Below are positions 43,551-50,689 of a stretch of 64,000 bases of DNA, piece after piece. Below the pieces are notes generated by a model. That model had not been told where the DNA came from and made no database searches. It was given only the letters and a program-made list of their open reading frames with translations. The position numbers and the translations under genes were made by a program. Numbering within the stretch: the stretch's first letter is position 1; each line of letters starts with the position of its first letter. Source of the stretch: Bacteroidota bacterium (GTDB lineage: Bacteria > Bacteroidota > Bacteroidia > Cytophagales > Cyclobacteriaceae); NCBI GenBank assembly GCA_023417065.1, contig JAEZGH010000019.1, positions 62,001 to 126,000 of the forward strand. The letters are read 5' to 3'.

Positions 43551-45134
43551 ATGAACAGCCAACGCCAACGATTCACCGTCAGTGCAAGAGGATTTATCCT
43601 CGCCATACTTTCGTTTCTCTCCGTTCCGACCTTTGCCCAGCGAGCCAACGAGGTCAATCCTCTAATCTTCGCCGACGTCCCGGATGCGTCGATGATCAGG
43701 GTGGGAGATACATACTATATGAGCAGTACCACGATGCACGTAAACCCAGGGGTGCCGGTGATGAAGTCAAAGGACCTTGTGAACTGGGAGCTGGTGAGTT
43801 ACGCCTACGAAACCCTGGCGGATGTCGACGAACTCAACCTGGAGAATGGCAAGAATGCCTATGGCGCCGGCTCGTGGGCGAGTAGTTTGCGATACCATAA
43901 TGGAATATATTATCTGAGCACTTTCGCCAAGACGACGAACAAGACCTACGTGTTTACAACGAAGGATCCTGTAAAGGAACCGTGGAAGATGTCGTCTTTT
44001 GAACCGTCGTATCACGACAACACACTGTTTTTTGACGACGACGGACGCGTTTACCTTTTGTGGGGCGCGGGAACAATCAGAATGATTGAACTGAATGCCG
44101 ATGCGTCGGGTGTTAAACCGGGTGCAAAAGAACAGGTGGTCATAGAGAATGCAAGTCTTCCTGCCGGCGACAACGTTGGCCTGCCCGCCGAAGGGTCGCA
44201 ATTGTTCAAAGTGAATGGTAAGTACTATTTGTTCAACATCACCTGGCCCAGAGGAGGTATGCGTACGGTGCTGATTCATCGCGCAGACAATATCGCAGGG
44301 CCATATGAAGGTCGCGTAGCATTACAGGACAGGGGTATTGCGCAGGGCGGATTGATCGATACGCCGGATGGAAAGTGGTTTGCTTTTCTTTTCCGCGACT
44401 ACGGGGCTGTCGGAAGAATTCCTTACTTCGTTCCCGTGGAATGGAAAGATGGGTGGCCTGTTCTTGGCGTTGATGGCAAGGTACCCGACAAGCTTGATCT
44501 TCCCGCTAAGAGGAGCCTCATTCCCGGTATCGTGGCGCCCGATGAATTTACGCGCAAGAAAGGTGATACGACGCTTCCTCTGGTGTGGCAATGGAATCAC
44601 AATCCCGACAACCGCTATTGGTCGTTAACGTCACGGAAGGGCTACCTGCGGCTTACCACCGGACGCGTGGATTCGACATTCGTTGATGCGAGAAATACGC
44701 TGACACAACGGACATTTGGACCGCAATCGCAGGGTTCAACGCTGATCGACGTGTCCGGAATGAAAGATGGCGACGTCGCTGGACTTGGTTTACTTCAAAA
44801 GCGATACGGGTTCGTTGGGGTGAAATCCGAAGGCGGAAGCAAATTCATTGTCATGGTCAGCGCCCAATCTGAAAAGCCTGTCGAAGTCGAAAGGGTACCG
44901 CTAAAGGGCACAACTGTTTACCTGAAAGCGGAATGCGATTTTCGCGAATTGAAAGATACTGCCGTGTTTTATTACAGCCTTGATGGCAAATCATGGACGC
45001 GCATCGGTTCAGAATTGAAGATGGCGTACACGTTGCCTCACTTCATGGGGTACCGATTCAGTCTCTTTAACTTCGCAACGCGTGAGCCCGGCGGTTTTGT
45101 TGATTTCGATTACTTCCACATCGAACCTAAGTAG
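43551..45134 (+). CDS. Glycoside hydrolase family 43 protein (beta-xylosidase/arabinofuranosidase type)
   Basis: A 527-aa exported glycosidase. The signal peptide ends near PTFAQ. The five-bladed propeller has the base Asp in FADVPDASMIRVGDTYYM, the pKa-modulating Asp in SYHDNTLFFDDDGRVYLLWG and the acid Glu in PAEGSQLFKVNGKYYLF. The C-terminal beta-sandwich (about 335-527) is the ConA-like domain of GH43 xylosidases. Likely removes xylose or arabinose from hemicellulose fragments; the exact linkage cannot be called. Divergent from the DUF4139 gene, with a 149-base shared promoter region. Confidence 0.92.
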   Translation: MNSQRQRFTVSARGFILAILSFLSVPTFAQRANEVNPLIFADVPDASMIRVGDTYYMSSTTMHVNPGVPVMKSKDLVNWELVSYAYETLADVDELNLENGKNAYGAGSWASSLRYHNGIYYLSTFAKTTNKTYVFTTKDPVKEPWKMSSFEPSYHDNTLFFDDDGRVYLLWGAGTIRMIELNADASGVKPGAKEQVVIENASLPAGDNVGLPAEGSQLFKVNGKYYLFNITWPRGGMRTVLIHRADNIAGPYEGRVALQDRGIAQGGLIDTPDGKWFAFLFRDYGAVGRIPYFVPVEWKDGWPVLGVDGKVPDKLDLPAKRSLIPGIVAPDEFTRKKGDTTLPLVWQWNHNPDNRYWSLTSRKGYLRLTTGRVDSTFVDARNTLTQRTFGPQSQGSTLIDVSGMKDGDVAGLGLLQKRYGFVGVKSEGGSKFIVMVSAQSEKPVEVERVPLKGTTVYLKAECDFRELKDTAVFYYSLDGKSWTRIGSELKMAYTLPHFMGYRFSLFNFATREPGGFVDFDYFHIEPK

Positions 45135-45141
45135 CGTTGCG

Positions 45142-45498
45142 CTACAGGAGATAGGGGGAGTAGATGAAAATCGCACAGATCGCCGCGAATACGCAGATTA
45201 TCAGGACCGCACCCGCGGCCATATCCTTGGCCTGGGCGATGAGGACATGACGTTCCCGGGAAACCCGGTCGGCGAGGCGTTCAATTGCTGTATTGAATAT
45301 TTCAGCCATCCAGACAAGCCCGATCAGCATCAGCGAGACAATCCAGTCGATCCGGCTGATGTCCAGGAAGTAGTTCATGAACACAACTGCGATGGTGACC
45401 ATCGCGTGAATCCGCATATTCTGGTCAAGAGCAAGAGCTAACCAGATCCCCCGCGCGGCGTATTTGTAGCTCAAAAGATGTCGCTTAATTCGATTCAT
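45142..45498 (-). CDS. Diacylglycerol/undecaprenol kinase family protein
   Basis: A small integral membrane kinase of 118 aa from the ATG at 45498; the frame is open upstream but without matching sequence. Three membrane helices are visible. The signature of the DgkA/UdpK family is complete: AEIFNTAIERLADRV, and AQAKDMAAGAVLI with the Lys-Asp pair. In Gram-negative bacteria such proteins recycle diacylglycerol or phosphorylate undecaprenol. It is last in a unit with a methyltransferase and a VanZ-like membrane protein, 20 bases after the latter. Confidence 0.92.
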   Translation of the reverse strand: MNRIKRHLLSYKYAARGIWLALALDQNMRIHAMVTIAVVFMNYFLDISRIDWIVSLMLIGLVWMAEIFNTAIERLADRVSRERHVLIAQAKDMAAGAVLIICVFAAICAIFIYSPYLL

Positions 45499-45518
45499 GA
45501 TTCTTTTTGTAGCGTGTT

Positions 45519-46019
45519 TCAAATGACATGTGACAGGTATACAATTCCGTAACTGGCAATGCACACCATGGAGCGTTTGTTTACTTTCCCGAAGAGATTC
45601 TGAGGTTTAACAGCGTTGTCAAATCCAATGATTGCAAAAAGCCAGGACACTGCCGAAAGTGCAATATCCATAAGATTGAAGGTACCATTTGTAAGCCCAC
45701 TTAGCTGGCAGAACTCCAGTGAAATGCAGTATACTATGGGAACAACCGCGCCTGAAATCCGCGTCTGGCCGAACCCGATATAAATCGTTTTAGAGGTGAT
45801 CGTCGCGCAAAGAACCCACAGGGCTTCAGGAAGCGAAAATATGATGATCTGATTGAGCGGCAGATTCATCTGAACCCAGGCCCGCAAACTGAAAAAAGAA
45901 TCAGCGGAGACGACATGCGTGATGATCTCATTAATGACAGTTCTTTCAGTACGATAGAATACGTAAATGAACAGGCTGGTGATAAGGGCCACGGCAAGAA
46001 TGTAACTACGGGATTTCAC
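45519..46019 (-). CDS. Hypothetical membrane protein, VanZ-like in layout
   Basis: A 166-aa protein with four to five membrane segments. The region SLEFCQLSGLTNGTFNLMDIALSAVSWLFA recalls the Glu-x2-Gln and Asp pattern of VanZ-like proteins, but the match is weak. It overlaps the methyltransferase gene by four bases and is followed by the Dgk gene, so a role in lipid or envelope metabolism is possible. Confidence 0.75.
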   Translation of the reverse strand: MKSRSYILAVALITSLFIYVFYRTERTVINEIITHVVSADSFFSLRAWVQMNLPLNQIIIFSLPEALWVLCATITSKTIYIGFGQTRISGAVVPIVYCISLEFCQLSGLTNGTFNLMDIALSAVSWLFAIIGFDNAVKPQNLFGKVNKRSMVCIASYGIVYLSHVI

Positions 46020-46606
46020 GGCTTTGTATAAACTAACAATCTGAAGTAGGAGAGCGGACTAACGCTGGCATCTTTCATGAGCTTGAAAGCTTTCAGGGCG
46101 CTTAGGTCTTCCACACGAAATGCAGACCTGAAGTGAAAGCGCCCTGAAAAGAGAGCAAATCCATTGTCAATATAACGAACCCAGTTTTCTGGCGTGAAAT
46201 GATTAAGGATGAAAAGGGTGCCACCAGGTACCAGAACCCGTTGCACTTCTTCCAGCAACCTATCGGCATTCGCGGTAACAGCCAGAACATGCGAGAGAAC
46301 AACGTAATCGAACGTCTCATCGCCAAAGATGAGTGATTCACCATCCATCTGCAGGAGGATCGCGTTGTTCGGGTTATTGCGCAAAGCGTAATTAAGCATG
46401 GTTTGCGAAATGTCGACCCCGACAATGGAATGCTTTCGGTAATTGCGCAAGTGCGTTCCCGTTCCAACACCTATTTCGAGAAGTCGTCCAGGGGGGTAAG
46501 AGTTTACTTCGCCGACCAGATTTCGCTTCTGTGGCTTCAGGAAGACGTCAATGATTGGATACATAAACGCGATCCTGTCGTAAAATGATGCTGTTGCGCT
46601 GGTCAT
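46016..46606 (-). CDS. Class I SAM-dependent methyltransferase, PmtA-like
   Basis: A 196-aa soluble methyltransferase. Motif I is GRLLEIGVGTGTHLRNY, motif II VGVDISQTMLNYA, motif III DYVVLSHVLAVTANADRLLEEV and the post-motif PGGTLFILNHFTPENWVRYID. The sequence resembles phosphatidylethanolamine N-methyltransferases of the PmtA kind and ubiquinone-type methyltransferases. The operon with a Dgk-family lipid kinase favours a lipid substrate, but this is inference. First gene of the three-gene minus-strand unit. Confidence 0.85.
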   Translation of the reverse strand: MTSATASFYDRIAFMYPIIDVFLKPQKRNLVGEVNSYPPGRLLEIGVGTGTHLRNYRKHSIVGVDISQTMLNYALRNNPNNAILLQMDGESLIFGDETFDYVVLSHVLAVTANADRLLEEVQRVLVPGGTLFILNHFTPENWVRYIDNGFALFSGRFHFRSAFRVEDLSALKAFKLMKDASVSPLSYFRLLVYTKP

Positions 46607-46915
46607 GTGTAACGTCGAATTCCGAAACGGGAATGGTAAAAGTTTTTTCCTGCAGGTGACAATATCATCACGTCAACACCGGCACCATTCTAAAGGTAGC
46701 AAATTGTGTTGTACGTATTGGTACGCGACCCGTTTCGGATAGACCTGTTTCGGTGGCGACGTCAGAATTTCCGGGTATAAAGCAGGACATGGGGCTCAGT
46801 AACCCAAAGAAGGAGCAACAAGCCGCATATTTGCCAGGCTCCGGAAAAGTTTTTAGGGAGTGTCCTGGATTGCCTGAATACTGGAGGCGTTTGACTATTC
46901 AGCTTTACATGTGGA
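46607..46915. other. Intergenic region, promoter of the methyltransferase unit
   Basis: TACCTTTA on the minus strand (46698-46691) matches the -7 consensus at 7 of 8 positions, without a TTTG at the right distance. GTTTCGG occurs twice near 46731-46753. No gene is supported; an open frame at 46753-46983 crosses the end of the DUF4256 gene and looks accidental. Confidence 0.45.
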
Positions 46916-47491
46916 TTACACAAGAAGGCATCCGCGGAATCCTCGTGCAGCATAATAAGATTGTGCACCATTGTGGTAAGTAAACACGTGATCGTAGCGG
47001 CGGTCGCAAAACAAAGCCCCACCCAGTCTACGAATATCGGGGGGTGTCGCAATCCAACTTGATGTTTTTAAGTCGAATTCACCAAGCTGTTGCAGTTCGC
47101 GATATTGTTCTTCTGTCAGGATCTCAATTCCCATGTCGGTAGCCATATCGAGGGCGCTGCCTTTGGGAGGTGCATCCTTGCGCGACTCCAATGCCTCGCG
47201 GTCATAACAAAGACTCCTGCGACCTTTAGGGCTCTCCGCACAGCAGTCCATAAAGATAAATGCTCCTGATTTCTTGTCCTGACCAACCACGTCTGGCTCG
47301 CCTTCCGTTTTTTCCATTTCGGAAAGTGACCACAGTTTCTGATCGCTGCTTCTCAGTTTCGCTTCGACTTTTGCCCAGTCGATACCTTTGTGACGGTTCT
47401 TGTTTTTTTCAAAACGCGTTTTCAGAACTTCGATGAGTTCGTCGCTGTCTTTCTTTGAGAGACCTCCTTTGTTCAGCGTCTTCCTGGCCAT
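46916..47491 (-). CDS. DUF4256 domain protein
   Basis: A 191-aa soluble protein. The family is recognised from SLCYDREALESRKDAPPKGSA, DMGIEILTEEQYRELQQLGEF and the C-terminal GGALFCDRRYDHVFTYHNGAQ followed by SYYAARGFRG. The function of DUF4256 is unknown. The gene is last of a four-gene minus-strand unit, 56 bases after the DoxX gene, behind an ArsR-type repressor and an SRPBCC protein. Confidence 0.92.
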   Translation of the reverse strand: MARKTLNKGGLSKKDSDELIEVLKTRFEKNKNRHKGIDWAKVEAKLRSSDQKLWSLSEMEKTEGEPDVVGQDKKSGAFIFMDCCAESPKGRRSLCYDREALESRKDAPPKGSALDMATDMGIEILTEEQYRELQQLGEFDLKTSSWIATPPDIRRLGGALFCDRRYDHVFTYHNGAQSYYAARGFRGCLLV

Positions 47492-47547
47492 AAGATTTGA
47501 TTAGTTACATTTTTTTTAGTGAACTTACTGGTATTGCCGGATATATT

Positions 47548-47928
47548 TCAAGTGGGGGACGTTATCCTTCGGTCAGATGGCCTGAAATACCACGAGATGA
47601 CTGTTAATGTCAGCAGTAGCAAGGCAGGCAAGGCATCAGTAAAGGGCTTTCCTGCTGCAAGGTGAGAATAAATAGCTCCCGACATTGCGAAGAAGAATCC
47701 TGCGTACGCCCATTCCTTTAACAACGGTGTTCGGGGAATGAGGACGGTAACGGACCCCAGGAGTTTCCAGATCGCCAATAGGCTAAGGAAATACGCAGGA
47801 TAACCGAGGTCCAGAATCGGACGAATGTTTTCTTCAACCTGGAGCAGCTGCACAATACCCGTTGATACCATTCCCAACGCAAGCCAGCACGTGGCAATCC
47901 AATAGATGATTTTATTCCGTTTGCTCAT
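47548..47928 (-). CDS. DoxX family membrane protein
   Basis: A 126-aa membrane protein with four helices. Typical features are the N-terminal helix IIYWIATCWLALGMVSTGIVQ, the central LGYPAYFLSLLAIWKLLGSVTVLIPR and GFFFAMSGAIYSHLAAG. DoxX-like proteins are linked with thiosulfate oxidation in archaea and with redox or membrane stress in others; the role here is unknown. It is seven bases downstream of the SRPBCC gene, a very common pairing under an ArsR regulator. Confidence 0.9.
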   Translation of the reverse strand: MSKRNKIIYWIATCWLALGMVSTGIVQLLQVEENIRPILDLGYPAYFLSLLAIWKLLGSVTVLIPRTPLLKEWAYAGFFFAMSGAIYSHLAAGKPFTDALPALLLLTLTVISWYFRPSDRRITSPT

Positions 47929-47935
47929 ACCTGTA

Positions 47936-48412
47936 TTATTTTGGTTTTATCATCTTGCTGACAACTTCCTGCAGCTTGTTATGCGCCATATTCAGTCCAA
48001 ACGCAAATGGCATGCGCAGTACTTGATCGCGGTGTGCCACCGACTTGTAGATCGTGCGCATCGTCAACCTGCTGGTGTCGTCAGATACTTTCTCGAACTC
48101 CAGGAAGTCGAGCTGAGCATCGAATCCTTCGCCGCTCATTTGAAATGTCCGCACGATGCGCTTCTCTGGTTCAAACTCGTGAATAACCCCATGTGCTTTG
48201 AAAACGACATTCCCCTTAGGGTCACTGGTTTCAATTTCCCATCCACCGTATTTGTGATTCTCAAGCTTAAGTACTTTGGTGCCCATCCATTCTGCAAGGA
48301 TCTCGGCTTCGGTGTATGCGCAAAACAACAGGTCAACGGGCAGATCAAATTCCCGCGTGATAAGGATTTCCTGTTTGTTGTCTTCTGCGTGGACTTTAGT
48401 CTTGTGCTCCAT
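47936..48412 (-). CDS. SRPBCC (AHSA1/activator of Hsp90-like) domain protein
   Basis: A 158-aa START-like hydrophobic-cavity protein. Key segments are ILITREFDLPVDLLFCAYTEAEILAEWMG at the start of the domain, KVLKLENHKYGGWEIETSDPKGNVVFKAHG and the long C-terminal helix MPFAFGLNMAHNKLQEVVSKM. Such proteins are routinely co-encoded with ArsR-type repressors and DoxX, as here (gaps of five and seven bases). Ligand unknown. Confidence 0.93.
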   Translation of the reverse strand: MEHKTKVHAEDNKQEILITREFDLPVDLLFCAYTEAEILAEWMGTKVLKLENHKYGGWEIETSDPKGNVVFKAHGVIHEFEPEKRIVRTFQMSGEGFDAQLDFLEFEKVSDDTSRLTMRTIYKSVAHRDQVLRMPFAFGLNMAHNKLQEVVSKMIKPK

Positions 48413-48417
48413 TGGGA

Positions 48418-48744
48418 TTATTTTTTCCTGGTTTTATATTTCTTCATTACGGATTCGAGTTTGTTAAACCTGTCATCCCACAGCTTCCTGAAGGGTTCAA
48501 TGAAGTCGGCAATCTCTTTAATCTTTGTGGGATTCAGGTGGTAGTAAATCTCCCTTCCGTTGTGTTCCTGAGCCAGCAGCTCACATTCAGTAAGAATCTG
48601 AAGGTGCCGTGATACTGTAGGGCGTGCGCTGCCAAAGTTCGCGGCAATGGCTCCTGCCGTCATCGACTGCGAGGCCACCAATAGAAGTATAGCTCTCCTG
48701 GTCGGGTCTGCGATGGCCTGAAATACGTCTCTCCTGAGATTCAT
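48418..48744 (-). CDS. ArsR-family winged-helix repressor
   Basis: A 108-aa repressor without the metal-site Cys pattern of ArsR/SmtB (no CxC in the recognition helix), so it belongs to the metal-independent SdpR-like group that pairs with SRPBCC genes. The wHTH core is ADPTRRAILLLVASQSMTAGAIA and SARPTVSRHLQILTECELLAQEHNG, with wing REIYYHLNP. It is first gene of the unit and has a matching dyad over its own start point. Confidence 0.93.
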   Translation of the reverse strand: MNLRRDVFQAIADPTRRAILLLVASQSMTAGAIAANFGSARPTVSRHLQILTECELLAQEHNGREIYYHLNPTKIKEIADFIEPFRKLWDDRFNKLESVMKKYKTRKK

Positions 48745-48746
48745 TA

Positions 48747-48764
48747 TGTAGCTATTTGACTACA
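48747..48764. promoter_or_regulatory. ArsR operator candidate
   Basis: TGTAG-N8-CTACA, a perfect 5-bp dyad, lies between the -7 element and the start codon and covers the expected transcription start. This fits autorepression by the ArsR protein; dyads of this form are usual for SdpR-like repressors. Confidence 0.65.
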
Positions 48765-48794
48765 AATATATGTGAAGCCATCCAGCTACGCAAG
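48763..48794 (-). promoter_or_regulatory. Promoter of the arsR/SRPBCC/doxX/DUF4256 unit
   Basis: On the minus strand CTTG (48794-48791), 20 bases, then TATATTTG (48770-48763): exact -7 consensus, one mismatch at -33, and optimal spacing. Confidence 0.75.
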
Positions 48795-48866
48795 TTGATG
48801 TGTTCTTTTTTTGTCGTTCTCAGGAACTCTAATTGGAATGGTCAGTTGAATATCAATAAAAACGAA

Positions 48867-48891
48867 GAAGGCTGCTTTTCAGGCAGCCTTC
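48867..48891 (-). terminator. Intrinsic terminator of the TPR gene
   Basis: The 9-bp stem GAAGGCTGC/GCAGCCTTC (48867-48875 with 48883-48891) is followed on the minus strand by TTCGTTTTTATT. It begins four bases after the stop codon. Confidence 0.85.
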
Positions 48892-48894
48892 CGA

Positions 48895-49407
48895 TCAGAA
48901 TGCAAACAATTTGGTCATTCGCTTTCTCCAGCAACGTTTAATGCCATCGGAAAATGCGGTGACTTCGTATGAGCTTACAGAGCTGAGCGTAGCATATCTG
49001 TAAGCACGGATAGCCTTCCGCAACTCGCCTTTCATCTCATAAGCATTGCCAAGCACCTCATACAACCCTGCTTTGTTTGCTTCAGGTTTGGTCAACCCTT
49101 GCTCGGAGTAATGAATAGCCTCCTGATAACGCTGAGCACGCATACACAGGTTTGCCATGTGGATATACGGAGGTGCATACGATGCGTTGAAACGGATCGC
49201 TGTTGTGAAGTGCAGTTCTGCCCGGCCTTCATCTCCTCCATAGTACAGATATGCCCATCCAAGGTGGCTGTGCAGCGGAGCGTATCCTGGTTCGTCAAAC
49301 AGTAATGCATTTAATAAATGCAAACCGTTTTCGAACTCATCGTTCATGATCAGACGCTCTGCTTCCTTCAGATGTTTTTCGATCCATGTAGTCATTGTCG
49401 TATTCAT
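48895..49407 (-). CDS. Tetratricopeptide-repeat protein, cytoplasmic
   Basis: A 170-aa helical protein without a signal peptide. TPR-like units run from FENGLHLLNALLFDEPGYAPLHSHLGWAY to AEANKAGLYEVLGNAYEMKGELRKAIRAY-like repeats. The C-terminus FSDGIKRCWRKRMTKLFAF is basic. Likely an adaptor; partner unknown. It has its own terminator and probably its own promoter in the 49408-49572 gap, where I see no clear consensus. Confidence 0.85.
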   Translation of the reverse strand: MNTTMTTWIEKHLKEAERLIMNDEFENGLHLLNALLFDEPGYAPLHSHLGWAYLYYGGDEGRAELHFTTAIRFNASYAPPYIHMANLCMRAQRYQEAIHYSEQGLTKPEANKAGLYEVLGNAYEMKGELRKAIRAYRYATLSSVSSYEVTAFSDGIKRCWRKRMTKLFAF

Positions 49408-49572
49408 TAGCCAATACTCATCGTTTGCGCGGGAGATTGGTTTGTTAATATGTACTTGTTGTTTGGCAATTGCCCATCAGCGCAGACGGAAGTCCGTGGT
49501 ATTCTATCGCAACGTGTATTAGTGGCGATGGTTAACACCTTTAATGGGTTTGCTGATATGTCCTGGCTGAAA

Positions 49573-49597
49573 TAAAAAAACCCGGACGGGCCGGGCT
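49573..49597 (-). terminator. Intrinsic terminator of the small minus-strand transcription unit
   Basis: The stem CCCGG/CCGGG (49581-49585 with 49591-49595) is followed on the minus strand by seven Ts (49580-49574). The only transcription unit just upstream on that strand is the small one at 49618-49704. Confidence 0.8.
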
Positions 49598-49617
49598 TTC
49601 AGATTATGAGATTATAA

Positions 49618-49704
49618 TCAATGAAAGGTCCGCGGCAACGTTTCAAATGAGCCCACCCAGCGGTAGGCACAAAGGCTACTATGTTGGTTCATTAACTTAA
49701 ACAT
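49618..49704 (-). CDS. Candidate small protein (28 aa) or small RNA gene
   Basis: The minus strand carries an ATG at 49704 and a stop at 49618. The peptide starts MFKLMNQHSS and contains AYRWVGSFETLPR, with a single Cys12 and aromatic residues Tyr14, Trp16, Phe20 and Phe27. The unit has a full consensus promoter ending four bases before the ATG and a terminator 21 bases after the stop, so it is transcribed alone, about 110-130 nt. The start point predicted from the -7 element falls at or next to the ATG, so translation would be leaderless; a non-coding RNA is the alternative. I recognise no family. Confidence 0.5.
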   Translation of the reverse strand: MFKLMNQHSSLCAYRWVGSFETLPRTFH

Positions 49705-49708
49705 GCCG

Positions 49709-49740
49709 CAAATATAAAATGGGAGTGAGGTGTTTTCAAA
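49709..49740 (-). promoter_or_regulatory. Consensus Bacteroidota promoter of the small transcription unit
   Basis: On the minus strand TTTG (49740-49737), 20 bases, TATATTTG (49716-49709): exact match to TTTG-N19-21-TAnnTTTG. It is the best promoter match I found in the window. Confidence 0.75.
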
Positions 49741-49999
49741 AAGAGGTGTTCGGAAAAAATATGGTAATCACATAATTTATAATGATTCCACTGACTCAGG
49801 GATTTTGTGTTTGGTGACAACGTGCATGCTTAAGATGACGTAGGTCTAACATTCGCTGTTGGAATAAACCGCATCAGGTAACCGGCAAACCGGAATGGAA
49901 GGTTCCATCCGGCGTCGTCGCTCCACGTCCGGCCATGAAAAGTAATTACGGGTATTGATCATAAGGATTTAAATCGTTAATTATGTAAACCTTTACCCT
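49741..49999. other. Upstream region of the 179-aa gene
   Basis: AT-rich near 49750-49800, then mixed. It presumably holds the promoter for the plus-strand gene at 50000. No gene, repeat or strong structure was seen. Confidence 0.4.
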
Positions 50000-50539
50000 T
50001 TGAAAACCGCAATTTCGATATTCCTCGTGGCTTTGATCCTGTTCAATGTAATAGGATTCTATGGCCTTATCGTGGGATTGAGTTATAAGGCTAAACATGA
50101 AATTACGCGCCGTCTCGACTCCGAGAAATACCACAGGGAAGAAACGATAACCCTCAAAGTACCCATGGCAATTCCATACTACTCCGGCAACGAGGAGTAT
50201 GAAAGGGTAGAGGGCGAGATTGAACACGAAGGCGAGTTTTACCGCCTGGTGAAGCAAAGGATCGTCCACGACACGTTGTACATCGTATGTATCAAGGACA
50301 ACGTAAGCAAGAATATCAAACAAGCCCTCAGCGACTACGTCAAAACGTTTACCGACAAGCCAATTGACAAACCCCTCAAGGGCAAAAGCCAGATCAGCTT
50401 TGCGAAAGATTATTTGCCCACGACGTTTACCATATCTGACGGCACGTCCGGGTGGAAACGTTCCGTGAGCTGGCTTTCTGCCGATGTGTTCTATCAAAAC
50501 CGGCCCAAGCCGGTATTCGGACCTCCCCCCAAAGGCTGA
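50000..50539 (+). CDS. Conserved hypothetical protein with N-terminal membrane segment, 179 aa
   Basis: The product starts with a TTG at 50000 (MKTAISIFLVALILFNVIGFYGLIV); the next in-frame stop lies at 49970 and no ATG or GTG exists between, so TTG decides the start. One N-terminal membrane helix or signal anchor is followed by a domain with EETITLKVPMAIPYYSGNEEYERVEGEIEHEGEFYRLVKQ and DTLYIVCIKDN. From memory this pattern recurs in Bacteroidota near TonB receptors for metals, but I cannot name a function. A hairpin follows, separating it from the porin gene. A minus-strand frame over the same region looks accidental. Confidence 0.8.
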   Translation: MKTAISIFLVALILFNVIGFYGLIVGLSYKAKHEITRRLDSEKYHREETITLKVPMAIPYYSGNEEYERVEGEIEHEGEFYRLVKQRIVHDTLYIVCIKDNVSKNIKQALSDYVKTFTDKPIDKPLKGKSQISFAKDYLPTTFTISDGTSGWKRSVSWLSADVFYQNRPKPVFGPPPKG

Positions 50540-50556
50540 TTACCATCACCATTTTC

Positions 50557-50582
50557 ACTGCTGGCTAACCCGCAGCAGTTTT
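50557..50582 (+). terminator. Probable terminator after the 179-aa gene
   Basis: The 7-bp stem ACTGCTG/CAGCAGT (50557-50563 with 50573-50579) is followed by TTT. It is a short T-run, so termination may be partial and allow read-through into the barrel/PAP2/receptor genes. Confidence 0.6.
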
Positions 50583-50689
50583 CCGTACCTGAATTGCAGG
50601 CACTCTTGTAATTGTTTTTTGAGAAACATTACCCACGGTTATTCCGTGCGGTGTGTTAATACCCAACCTTAACCTTATAACCAAACTAA

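Noticed and set aside
46753..46983. Plus-strand 76-aa open frame
   Set aside because: It runs into the 3' end of the DUF4256 gene on the other strand, has no alternative support and no promoter-like sequence.
49618..49704. tRNA or tmRNA in the 49.6-kb gap
   Set aside because: No cloverleaf, no TTCGAATC-type T-loop and no CCA end could be found. The unit is better explained as a small protein or other small RNA.
49946..50497. Minus-strand 183-aa open frame opposite the 179-aa gene
   Set aside because: The plus-strand frame has an N-terminal membrane helix and a domain-like sequence I have seen in other Bacteroidota; the minus frame shows neither.
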